In this document: positions 1 to 5,890 of the stretch, piece after piece
Numbering within the stretch: position 1 is the stretch's first letter
Layout of the letters: each line of letters starts with the position of its first letter
Assembly (NCBI GenBank): GCA_964485635.1
Contig: CAZAJS010000010.1
Span: forward strand, 1 to 25,569
Source: CAZAJS01 sp964485635
GTDB lineage: Bacteria; Pseudomonadota; Gammaproteobacteria; Francisellales; Francisellaceae
Length of the DNA: 25,569 nucleotides
Direction of reading: 5' to 3'
The notes under the pieces: model-generated
Told to the model about the DNA's origin: nothing
Seen by the model: only the letters and a program-made list of their open reading frames with translations
Database searches by the model: none
Translations under genes and position numbers: made by a program

Positions 1-899
1 TCCAGTACTCAGCCGAATACACCGATGCTGAAAGCGGCATGCAATACTTACGGGCTCGTTATTATGCCCCCTGGTTACATAGTTTTCCGCAGCGAGACAG
101 TCAAGACCTTCTCAATCGTTATGCCTATGGGGATGGTAATCCAATTATGAATACTGATCCCAGTGGGCATATGTCAGTTGGTGCGATATCTGGTCTATTG
201 TTTGTAGTAGGTACTGTGGCATTGACTGCTCTAACAGTTTTGTCAGATGGTGCTACTGCACCTGAGACGTTTGAAGCTGAACAAATGATGGTTCAATCTT
301 TAGGAACAGGAGCTGAGTCTACAGGAGAAGTAGCAGCTGAGTCTACAGGAGAAGTAGTCGGTGAATCAGCCGAAGGTGAAATCAGTGCATTAGAAGACAA
401 TGAAGTTGAAAGTGGATTAAATCAACAGGGTGGAATACAGAATAGTTCCGATGAGCAAATTTTAAGTAAAGCTAAAAATCCGGAGAATGAAACTAAAGGT
501 ATACTAAAAAAAGAAGATAGACTAATTAATAGTTCTGATAAAAAAGTAACTTTTANNNNNNNNNNTGATGAGCCAGAAGTTAATGAAGGCAATTTGAAAT
601 CTGATGAATTTGAAAATGAGGAGCTTACTTATAATACCAAAAATGTGTCTGGACGTGGTGAGGCCCGTCCTTTGGAAAATACTAAGCGTTTTCGCTACCG
701 TCCTAAACGACGATTAATTAAAAATACGATGATAAATGGCAACTCTAAAATAGACAATTCTAATCTAAGAGACCTTGACTATAATTTAAAGTTTAAAAAG
801 TGGGTTACTAAAGCTGAAAAACTAAATAATACTATGCTATCACGTAAAACAACTGTTAGGAAATTAAATCAAGAATTTAGGATGACCGTGACAAATTAA
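1..899 (+). CDS. Rhs/YD-repeat toxin, C-terminal part (5' partial, contains assembly gap)
   Basis: The frame is open from the window edge (first full codon at 3) to TAA at 897-899. It begins with a typical Rhs-associated core: an ESGMQYLRARYYAPW block, then NRYAYGDGNPIMNTDPSGH. After the core comes a hydrophobic stretch (VGAISGLLFVVGTVALTALTVL, positions about 178-242), then a hydrophilic, Glu/Asn-rich and later Lys/Arg-rich tail. In this family the core encloses a variable C-terminal toxin tip; a hydrophobic helix just after DPSGH also occurs in TcC-like proteins. A 24-bp unit repeats in tandem at 312-359 (AESTGEVA, AESTGEVV). Ten Ns at 556-565 interrupt the tip, so the frame and length across the gap are unproven; the part after the gap is open in the same frame. 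The tip activity is not recognisable. No immunity gene follows; IS debris begins about 50 bp downstream. Confidence 0.85.
   Translation, partial: QYSAEYTDAESGMQYLRARYYAPWLHSFPQRDSQDLLNRYAYGDGNPIMNTDPSGHMSVGAISGLLFVVGTVALTALTVLSDGATAPETFEAEQMMVQSLGTGAESTGEVAAESTGEVVGESAEGEISALEDNEVESGLNQQGGIQNSSDEQILSKAKNPENETKGILKKEDRLINSSDKKVTFXXXXDEPEVNEGNLKSDEFENEELTYNTKNVSGRGEARPLENTKRFRYRPKRRLIKNTMINGNSKIDNSNLRDLDYNLKFKKWVTKAEKLNNTMLSRKTTVRKLNQEFRMTVTN
312..359 (+). repeat. 24-bp tandem repeat, two copies, in the Rhs tip
   Basis: Two adjacent 24-bp units (312-335 and 336-359) differ only in their last two bases. They encode AESTGEVA and AESTGEVV in frame in the acidic linker after the hydrophobic segment. 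This looks like a recent in-frame duplication. Confidence 0.85.
556..565. other. Assembly gap (10 Ns)
   Basis: Ten consecutive Ns lie inside the variable toxin tip. The run is probably a scaffold placeholder, so true gap length and frame continuity are unknown. Rhs loci often misassemble because several similar copies may exist in one genome. Confidence 0.95.
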
Positions 900-930
900 T
901 CCGTCAAACCATTGTCCCTGGACCGAAGCA

Positions 931-947
931 ACCCACCGTGAGTGGGT
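931..947. repeat. Perfect inverted repeat downstream of the Rhs gene
   Basis: ACCCAC (931-936) and GTGGGT (942-947) form a 6-bp GC-rich stem with a 5-nt loop. It sits between the Rhs stop and the presumed left end of the IS256 remnant. There is no T-tract after it, so it is not a standard intrinsic terminator. Confidence 0.5.
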
Positions 948-963
948 AGCGTTTAGAATTCTG

Positions 964-999
964 TGTCATTCAGTTAATATAAACTAAAAAGGAATGACA
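964..999 (+). promoter_or_regulatory. Inverted repeat spanning the transposase ribosome-binding site
   Basis: TGTCATTC (964-971) is perfectly complementary to GAATGACA (992-999), with a nested AGTT/AACT pair in the loop. The Shine-Dalgarno-like AAAAAGG (986-992) lies at the loop-stem border, and the ATG follows at 1001. Such structures limit transposase translation from outside transcripts in several IS families. That role is inferred here. Confidence 0.45.
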
Positions 1000-1000
1000 T

Positions 1001-1358
1001 ATGAAAGACATGGATTTTGATTTCAATAAAGCTTTGTCGGATTTGCAATCAGGTAAAGGCTTAACTGGTAAAGATGGCGTTCTAACGCCATTAATCAAGC
1101 AGCTAACAGAGGCCTGCTCTAAAAGCAGAAATTTCTCAACACCTTGAAGATGAAACGGATTCCAACCGTAAAAATGGTTATAGCAAAAAGACGATTCAAA
1201 CCGGCACTGGATTATTTGATCTAGAAACACCAAGAGACCGCAATGGTACTTTTGAACCACTACTTGTCAAAAAACATCAGACAAAGCTTACTCCTGAAAT
1301 TGATCAAAAGGTCATTAGCTTATATGCGTTAGGTACAAGGGTCGTCCTCCCATTTTAA
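1001..1358 (+). pseudogene. IS256-family transposase, frameshifted and truncated
   Basis: Translation from ATG 1001 gives MKDMDFDFNKALSDL and continues to LTGKDGVLTPLIKQLTEA, then falls out of frame. Removing one base near 1114-1115 restores a reading that continues through ALKAEISQHLEDE, NRKNGYSKKTIQT, the family-typical ETPRDRNGTFEP, and VKKHQTKLTPEIDQKVISLYALG. After that it reads a foreign tail and stops at 1356-1358. The order GxLTPLIK, NGYSKKT, PRDRNGTFEP, VKKHQT is diagnostic of IS256-family (Mutator-like) transposases, normally about 400 residues. All catalytic acidic residues are missing. The +1 frameshift and the truncation both make it non-functional. Confidence 0.88.
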
Positions 1359-1436
1359 GGATGATTCAAAAGTAGAATCATTTTAAGCAGCTTGTTTTCG
1401 CTTCAATTGAGTGTTTTGTGTTTTAGTCAAGCTGCC
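1340..1436. other. Unassigned sequence after the IS256 break, possibly second mobile-element debris
   Basis: The stretch begins abruptly with GGGTCGTCCTCCCATTTT where IS256 similarity ends. It contains GATTC/GAATC (1362-1379) and an 8-bp inverted pair GCAGCTTG/CAAGCTGC about 30 nt apart. A short minus-strand frame reading SLTKTQNTQLKRKQAA before a stop could be the end of another element's gene. The family cannot be assigned from sequence alone. Confidence 0.3.
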
Positions 1437-1438
1437 TA

Positions 1439-1463
1439 TTAATCAATGTACGTCATTGATTAA
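1439..1463. repeat. 10-bp perfect inverted repeat
   Basis: TTAATCAATG (1439-1448) and CATTGATTAA (1454-1463) flank TACGT. It lies between the element debris and the fis terminator. It could be a protein-binding palindrome or a weak terminator; minus-strand transcripts have no T-run after it. Confidence 0.55.
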
Positions 1464-1475
1464 AAAATAGAGCAC

Positions 1476-1503
1476 AAAAAAAGCCGGATAATACCGGCTT
1501 TTC
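1476..1503 (-). terminator. Intrinsic terminator of fis
   Basis: AAGCCGG (1481-1487) and CCGGCTT (1494-1500) form a 7-bp stem with a 6-nt loop. On the minus strand it is followed by a run of Ts, starting about 40 nt after the fis stop. A short T-run also follows on the plus strand, so it may act in both directions. Confidence 0.85.
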
Positions 1504-1540
1504 GATGGTCAAGAGTTGACACTTGTGTCTTAAGAACGAT

Positions 1541-1825
1541 TTATAGTAAGCCGTAATGTGCTAATTTTTTACGGAACGTTCCACGGTTTAAGCCTAGGAT
1601 ATTCGCAGCACGACTTTGATTATGGCCTGTGAATTCCATCGTTGCTTCGATCAATGGTTGCTCGACTTCAGCTAAAACCATTTCGTAGACATCAGATGGT
1701 TGCATATTGCTTTGGTTCATTGTTTTGAAATAGCCTTCCACGATACTTTTAACATGGGTGCGCAAAGGCATTTGCTCAGACGTTTGGTCTGTCGGTTGGA
1801 TTGTATAGTGCATTGTTGCAGGCAT
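1541..1825 (-). CDS. fis: DNA-binding protein Fis
   Basis: Fis is a small nucleoid protein that binds DNA as a dimer, bends it, and tunes rRNA, recombination and growth-phase genes. From ATG at 1825 the product is 94 residues (98 in E. coli). The C-terminal part matches closely: VYEMVLAEVEQPLIE forms the dimer core, and HNQSRAANILGLNRGTFRKKL is the helix-turn-helix ending in YGLL. I chose ATG 1825 because AAGAAGGTGA lies just upstream at good spacing; a GTG at 1867 would add 14 residues with no clear ribosome-binding site. In many gammaproteobacteria fis follows dusB; here it stands alone with its own leader and terminator, immediately beside mobile-element debris. Confidence 0.93.
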   Translation of the reverse strand: MPATMHYTIQPTDQTSEQMPLRTHVKSIVEGYFKTMNQSNMQPSDVYEMVLAEVEQPLIEATMEFTGHNQSRAANILGLNRGTFRKKLAHYGLL

Positions 1826-1860
1826 AAAAGTCACCTTCTTTTTTGTTTTACATGATTCAA

Positions 1861-1883
1861 TAGCCACTGCGCTTCAGTGGCTA
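1861..1883 (-). promoter_or_regulatory. Perfect 9-bp hairpin in the fis leader
   Basis: TAGCCACTG (1861-1869) and CAGTGGCTA (1875-1883) enclose CGCTT. In the minus-strand transcript the stem ends about 35 nt before the chosen fis ATG. No T-run follows, so it is more likely an RNA stability or translation element, or a protein site, than a terminator. Confidence 0.55.
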
Positions 1884-1905
1884 AGATTCGCCAAGTATCT
1901 TGCAT

Positions 1906-1933
1906 TTGATACTGACACAATGTACACTATAAA
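1906..1933 (+). promoter_or_regulatory. Candidate sigma70 promoter between fis and the 99-aa gene
   Basis: TTGATA (1906-1911), a 16-bp spacer and TATAAA (1928-1933) point toward the gene at 2064. It would leave a leader of about 120 nt. AT-rich intergenic DNA gives such matches easily. Confidence 0.35.
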
Positions 1934-2063
1934 ACCAATTAATGAGAAAAGCAAGCTGTTAAACGAAATTTGTACGATAAACTTGTATAGATTCAACGCA
2001 AAAGATACATAGATTCGTTTTTAGCGCTTAATTATCGCATCATCATACGAAAGGATTAAATGC

Positions 2064-2363
2064 ATGTCTGAAGAAAAACCTCGAAAAACGTTATCGCTGA
2101 AGAAAAATAATACCATTAAATCACCGGTTAAAACACGCAAAAAGCCAATTTCTAAAGATTACTTAGAAAAAATGGCTGAACATAATCCAGAATTTGCCAA
2201 ATTATATGAAAAAAGACAAAAACTGATTAATCAGATTCAACAAGTCGAACAAAGGCTTAAATTCGCCGCAAGTGGTCCTTTAAAATGTTATTGTCTTGAA
2301 TTAAAAATGCAAGATATGCGTTTATTATGCCAAATGAATGATTATTTAGTCGCACAAGTTTGA
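2064..2363 (+). CDS. Hypothetical 99-residue basic/coiled-coil protein
   Basis: I do not recognise this protein. Residues 1-32 are very basic and low in complexity (RKTLSLKKN, KSPVKTRKKP), resembling RNA- or DNA-binding tails; RKTLSLKK-like motifs also occur near the N-termini of some ProQ/FinO proteins, but no ProQ domain follows. Residues 33-99 look helical and coiled-coil-like (NPEFAKLYEKRQKLINQIQ), with a CYC pair and a third Cys near the end. AAGGA at 2051-2055 lies 8 nt before the ATG. Its last 22 bp overlap the 3' end of rph on the other strand. Basic tail plus coiled coil suggests a nucleic-acid-associated role, but that is only inference. Confidence 0.7.
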   Translation: MSEEKPRKTLSLKKNNTIKSPVKTRKKPISKDYLEKMAEHNPEFAKLYEKRQKLINQIQQVEQRLKFAASGPLKCYCLELKMQDMRLLCQMNDYLVAQV

Positions 2364-3064
2364 TGAATAATATTGGCAATGCCCGCTTTTGCTAATTGCA
2401 TCATGGTAGCAAATTGCTGTTCATCAAAAGGATGACTTTCTGCTGTTCCTTGAATTTCAATTAACCCCTGATTCTCATCCATCACTACATTAATATCGGC
2501 ATCGGCTTGACTGTCTTCATCATAGTCCAGATCAACAACCGGTTGACCTTGATATAAACCAACGGATACGGCTGCCATTTGGTGTGTTAATGGGCGGGAG
2601 TTTGGGTCCATTTGACCATTTTGTTGCAGGTGCTCAATGGCGTCTTTAACTGCTAGCCAAGCTCCTGTGATCGCAGCAGTACGTGTCCCACCATCGGCTT
2701 GAATCACATCACAGTCAACTGTAATGGTATACGGACCAAGGGCTTTTAAATCAATGCAAGCACGTAATGAACGGCCAATTAAGCGTTGAATTTCAAGCGT
2801 TCTTCCGCCAGGCTTGCCACGTGTGACTTCTCGACGCATCCGGCTGTGGGTTGAACGGGGAAGCATGCTATATTCAGCTGTGATCCAACCTTGTTCTTGA
2901 TCTTCTAAAAAACGAGGCACGCCAGGCTCAACAGTGGCATTACATAATACTTTTGTTTCACCAAAAGCGATTAAAACAGAGCCTTCAGCATAACGAGTAA
3001 AGTTGTGTGTGACCGTCACACGGCGTGTTTGATCAAATTGTCTTTCACTTGGACGTTGTACCAT
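2342..3064 (-). CDS. rph: Ribonuclease PH
   Basis: RNase PH is a phosphorolytic 3'-5' exoribonuclease that trims tRNA 3' ends and forms a hexameric ring. The product is 240 residues from ATG 3064 (E. coli 238). Family blocks are in order: RRVTVTHNFTRYAEGSVL, GETKVLCNATVEPGVPRF, GWITAEYSMLPRSTHSRM, GGRTLEIQRLIGRSLR, DCDVIQADGGTRTAAITGA (phosphate-binding Gly-Thr-Arg), and ADINVVMDENQGLIEIQGTAE (active-site acidic region). I chose the start with AAAAAGGA about 7 nt upstream; an in-frame start at 3100 would add 12 residues that do not resemble the family. It is divergent from ubiC and tail-overlaps the 99-residue gene by 22 bp. Confidence 0.95.
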   Translation of the reverse strand: MVQRPSERQFDQTRRVTVTHNFTRYAEGSVLIAFGETKVLCNATVEPGVPRFLEDQEQGWITAEYSMLPRSTHSRMRREVTRGKPGGRTLEIQRLIGRSLRACIDLKALGPYTITVDCDVIQADGGTRTAAITGAWLAVKDAIEHLQQNGQMDPNSRPLTHQMAAVSVGLYQGQPVVDLDYDEDSQADADINVVMDENQGLIEIQGTAESHPFDEQQFATMMQLAKAGIANIIHQTCATK

Positions 3065-3086
3065 TGGGATTCCTTTTTGTTTGTGA

Positions 3087-3114
3087 TTGGTTTTCATCAT
3101 GTGCGTGTTATAAT
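3087..3114 (+). promoter_or_regulatory. Candidate promoter of ubiC-ubiA
   Basis: TTGGTT (3087-3092), a 16-bp spacer and a perfect TATAAT (3109-3114) lie 39 bp before the ubiC start, in the gap shared with rph. Confidence 0.55.
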
Positions 3115-3153
3115 AGAACGATCATCAGTGTTTTAAAAGAGAATTGATGCCGT

Positions 3154-3690
3154 ATGTGGCAATCTTGTAATACCGTCAAATCACATTTATCCGAGCAAAT
3201 GGATGCATGGCTTTGTCAAACTGGTCATTTATTTCAAAGGTTGCAACAAGTCTATCCCGCATTAGTATTACAACAAGATGGGCCGATTGATGCAACGGAA
3301 TATTGGCCGGATGAAATTGAATTATTACCTTCCAATGAAATCGGGTTAATACGACAAGTCAGGATGCAGTGTTTAGACACACAGCAAACCATTATTCAAG
3401 CAAGAACCTTTGTCCCAAAAACCACTTATCAGGTCCATCAAGAAGCTTTTGATCAGTTGGGCAACCGGCCAATCGGTCGGACACTATTATACAATAATGC
3501 TGCGGTCCAACGCTCAGGTTTTTATGTAGCAACTTATTCACCGAAGCACATTTGGCAACGATTTCGAATTCAACGACAATACCCTTGTTGGGCCAGAGCA
3601 AGCTTGTTTTATTGGAAAGGGGTTGAACCTTTATTAATCATTGAGTACTTTATCACTCATCCGCCATTACCACGACAAGACAAGGAGTAA
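3154..3690 (+). CDS. ubiC: Chorismate lyase
   Basis: UbiC converts chorismate to 4-hydroxybenzoate plus pyruvate, the first committed step of ubiquinone synthesis, in the cytosol. The product is 178 residues (E. coli 165). Family landmarks: GLIRQVRM (residues 64-71, with a likely substrate arginine), ARTFVPKTTY (83-92), QLGNRPIGRTLLY (101-113), WQRFRIQR (134-141), and EPLLIIEYFI (158-167), whose Glu164 aligns with the E. coli active-site glutamate. The Shine-Dalgarno is weak (an AAGAGA-like stretch). The gene ends 5 bp before ubiA, and the two form a ubiCA operon as in enterobacteria. Confidence 0.88.
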   Translation: MWQSCNTVKSHLSEQMDAWLCQTGHLFQRLQQVYPALVLQQDGPIDATEYWPDEIELLPSNEIGLIRQVRMQCLDTQQTIIQARTFVPKTTYQVHQEAFDQLGNRPIGRTLLYNNAAVQRSGFYVATYSPKHIWQRFRIQRQYPCWARASLFYWKGVEPLLIIEYFITHPPLPRQDKE

Positions 3691-3695
3691 GTTTA

Positions 3696-4541
3696 ATGTT
3701 GGCACCGTATTTTTATTTATGTCGGCTACATCGGCCATTACCTATTTTGTTAGTATTATATCCGTCCTTTTGGGCATTGTTTGCAGCTCAAGGCAATGTA
3801 CCAAGCTGGGAGTTAATGGTTATTTTTGCCATTGGGGGGCTTTTGATTCGTTCAGCCGGCTGTATTGTCAATGATATTGCTGATCGGCATTATGATGGGC
3901 AAGTCGAACGCACCAAACATCGGCCCTTAGCCACAGGGCAAATTACTGTTGCCAAGGCCATGGTGTTGATGGTGCTGCTATGTATCATGGCTTTTTTATT
4001 AACGTTGTTATTAAATGGTTTAGTCGTTAAAATTGCCTTAGCTGCCGGTGTTTTAATTGTTTTTTATCCGTTTTGTAAACGATTTTTTGGCCTTCCTCAG
4101 CTGGTGTTGGGCTTGGTGTTTAACACAGGGGTATTAATGGGTTATGCCGCAGTTGTCAGACACCTTCCGGTGGAAGCATGGCTATTATATGGGGCATCCG
4201 TGGCTTGGACCCTGGCCTATGATACAATTTATGCCTTAGCTGATCAAAAAGATGATGTTAAAATTGGCCTGAAATCCAGTGCAGTAACTTTTGGTGAATT
4301 GACGTATCAAGCTATTTCTGGGTTTCAAATGTTAGCCATTATTGGTTGGTTAGCCTTTGGTCTTTGGCATCAATATGATTGGCTATATTTTATTGCGTTA
4401 ATGGTTGTGGCCTTTTTATTTCATTTACAATATCGTGATTATCGACAAGCAACCATTCAAAAATGCATTAAAGCTTTTTCGGATAACCATTGGGTCGGGT
4501 TGGTTATTTTTCTGGCGATATTTGGTCAGTTTTATGTTTAA
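3696..4541 (+). CDS. ubiA: 4-hydroxybenzoate polyprenyltransferase
   Basis: UbiA is an inner-membrane enzyme that attaches the polyprenyl tail to 4-hydroxybenzoate, the product of the preceding ubiC. The 281-residue protein has about nine hydrophobic segments and both Mg-diphosphate aspartate motifs: NDIADRHYDG (residues 59-68) followed by ERTKHRPLATG, and YDTIYALADQKDD (175-187). AAGGAG of its ribosome-binding site overlaps the end of ubiC, implying coupled expression. The last 38 bp overlap the 3' end of the convergent antiporter gene. Confidence 0.95.
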   Translation: MLAPYFYLCRLHRPLPILLVLYPSFWALFAAQGNVPSWELMVIFAIGGLLIRSAGCIVNDIADRHYDGQVERTKHRPLATGQITVAKAMVLMVLLCIMAFLLTLLLNGLVVKIALAAGVLIVFYPFCKRFFGLPQLVLGLVFNTGVLMGYAAVVRHLPVEAWLLYGASVAWTLAYDTIYALADQKDDVKIGLKSSAVTFGELTYQAISGFQMLAIIGWLAFGLWHQYDWLYFIALMVVAFLFHLQYRDYRQATIQKCIKAFSDNHWVGLVIFLAIFGQFYV

Positions 4542-5760
4542 AAATATGATTAATTAAGCGTTTAAAAGATGCTCCTTGTAATAAAATAGAGCAAATAACA
4601 ATAATATAAGTCAAACTAACAATAGACTCACCTTCTGGCGGCAGTGATAAAGCTAAAGCAATGGAAATACCCCCTCGAATACCGCCCCAAGAAAGCAAAA
4701 GGGTTTCTTGCCAAATATCATGGTTCCGATTACGATCAATAATTAAAATAGGAAGAAAAACACTGATATAACGTGTCATAAAAATACCGATAATTCCAAT
4801 CAGGCCTAGCAAAATAACTGATGGGTTAAAATGGATACTTAACATCTCAAGTCCAATTAACACAAACAAAAAAGCATTCAGTAGTTCATCAATTAAACCC
4901 CAAAAATTGTTTAAAACTGTTTTCGTTCGCTTTGAGCATGTTTTATTGTTATTCCCAATGATTAAACCAGCAATGACCATGGTAATTGGTCCAGAGGCTT
5001 CAATATAAGCAGCAATAATAAAGCCCATGCTCGATATAGCCATGGTAATTAAAATAGCAACTTCAGGATCATCGGCCTTATGAATCAAGCGCGTGCCAAG
5101 CCATCCAAAGATCACACCAAGTCCAATCCCGCCACCAGCATTCGACAAAAATGTATGAATCATATCACTGATTTGAACATGATCCGTTTGTGAAGCTGGA
5201 TGAAAAACTAAATTGGCCATCAGTACAAAAAGAATAATCCCAGCGGCATCATTAAACAAAGACTCACCGGTAATGCGCATTTTCATGCGTGCTGGAACCT
5301 GTTTCGTTTCTTTAAAAACAGCCATCACAGCAATCGGATCCGTCGGTGAAATCAAAGCACCGAAGACTAAACAATAACCAAATGATAAAGGATATTGAAC
5401 CAGATGGCTTAAACCATAAATTAATGTTGCGGTTAAAAAACAAGAGATAATCACGCCAATACTGGCAAAAGAAATAACGGCTTTAAGCTCTTTTTTTAAA
5501 TCCACGACATTAACGTGCAAAGCACCGGCAAATAATAAATAACTTAACATGCCGGATAAGACCGTTTCTGAAAAGTTAAAGCTGCCGACAATGTTTAAAA
5601 TGGCACTATCCTGATGAAAAAAAATAATTAACCCCAATGAAATCAACATGGATAAAATCGTCAGCCCAATGGTTTTAGGCATTTTGAGATAAACATGGTT
5701 AATGTAACTGGCTGTGGCAGTAATTAAAACAAGAATGCTGAATAAAAAATGAATTTGCAT
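4504..5760 (-). CDS. CPA1-family Na+/H+ antiporter
   Basis: This 418-residue polytopic inner-membrane protein belongs to the NhaP/NHE-like CPA1 family, which exchanges cytoplasmic Na+ (or K+) for protons. Signature parts are FGALISPTDPIAVMAVF (unwound helix), RITGESLFNDAAGIILF with the Asn-Asp pair typical of electroneutral exchangers, ELLNAFLFVLIGLE, and WGGIRGGISIALALSLP. About 12 hydrophobic segments are visible. It lacks the long cytosolic C-terminal domain of some relatives. A GGAGGA sequence precedes the ATG at rather long spacing (14 nt). It is divergent from polA across an AT-rich inverted repeat. Ion specificity cannot be read from sequence. Confidence 0.88.
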   Translation of the reverse strand: MQIHFLFSILVLITATASYINHVYLKMPKTIGLTILSMLISLGLIIFFHQDSAILNIVGSFNFSETVLSGMLSYLLFAGALHVNVVDLKKELKAVISFASIGVIISCFLTATLIYGLSHLVQYPLSFGYCLVFGALISPTDPIAVMAVFKETKQVPARMKMRITGESLFNDAAGIILFVLMANLVFHPASQTDHVQISDMIHTFLSNAGGGIGLGVIFGWLGTRLIHKADDPEVAILITMAISSMGFIIAAYIEASGPITMVIAGLIIGNNNKTCSKRTKTVLNNFWGLIDELLNAFLFVLIGLEMLSIHFNPSVILLGLIGIIGIFMTRYISVFLPILIIDRNRNHDIWQETLLLSWGGIRGGISIALALSLPPEGESIVSLTYIIVICSILLQGASFKRLINHIFKHKTDQISPEK

Positions 5761-5791
5761 AGTCTTTTGTGCAATCCTCCGTTAAAATAAA

Positions 5792-5824
5792 ATTGATATT
5801 TTAAAAACATAATTTAAAATCAAT
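5792..5824. repeat. AT-rich inverted repeat between the antiporter gene and polA
   Basis: ATTGATATTTTAAA (5792-5805) and TTTAAAATCAAT (5813-5824) are complementary over 12 bases except for a 2-nt insertion in the left arm; the loop is 7 nt. It lies midway between divergent starts, where an operator for either gene could sit. Confidence 0.4.
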
Positions 5825-5890
5825 AATGCTATCATAAGTGTGATGGCTACCTTGTCATATTGCAAGCTTATCAATCATAAAAGAGGCCTT

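Larger units (their letters stand above)
948..1358 (+). mobile_element. IS256-family insertion sequence remnant (left end only)
   Basis: This stretch holds a probable left terminal region (AGAATTCTGTGTCATTC, 954-971; AATTCTGTGTC-like ends occur in IS256-family elements), a short leader, and the N-terminal third of a transposase. Similarity stops near 1335, after the codons for ISLYALG. The catalytic DDE region and right end are absent from the window. The exact left boundary is my estimate from the end-like motif; no target-site duplication can be assigned because only one end remains. Confidence 0.65.

Noticed and set aside
970..1260. 96-residue open frame on the minus strand across the transposase remnant
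   Set aside because: It is antisense to a clear IS256-family coding sequence and shows no family features or ribosome-binding site.
1826..1867. N-terminal extension of Fis from a GTG at 1867
   Set aside because: There is no Shine-Dalgarno before the GTG, and the start would fall inside the leader hairpin; ATG 1825 has a good site and gives a family-like length.
5840..5890. Longer polA start with 17 extra residues
   Set aside because: The 5'-nuclease domain should begin close to LVDGSSYL, and ATG 5891 has its own ribosome-binding site.
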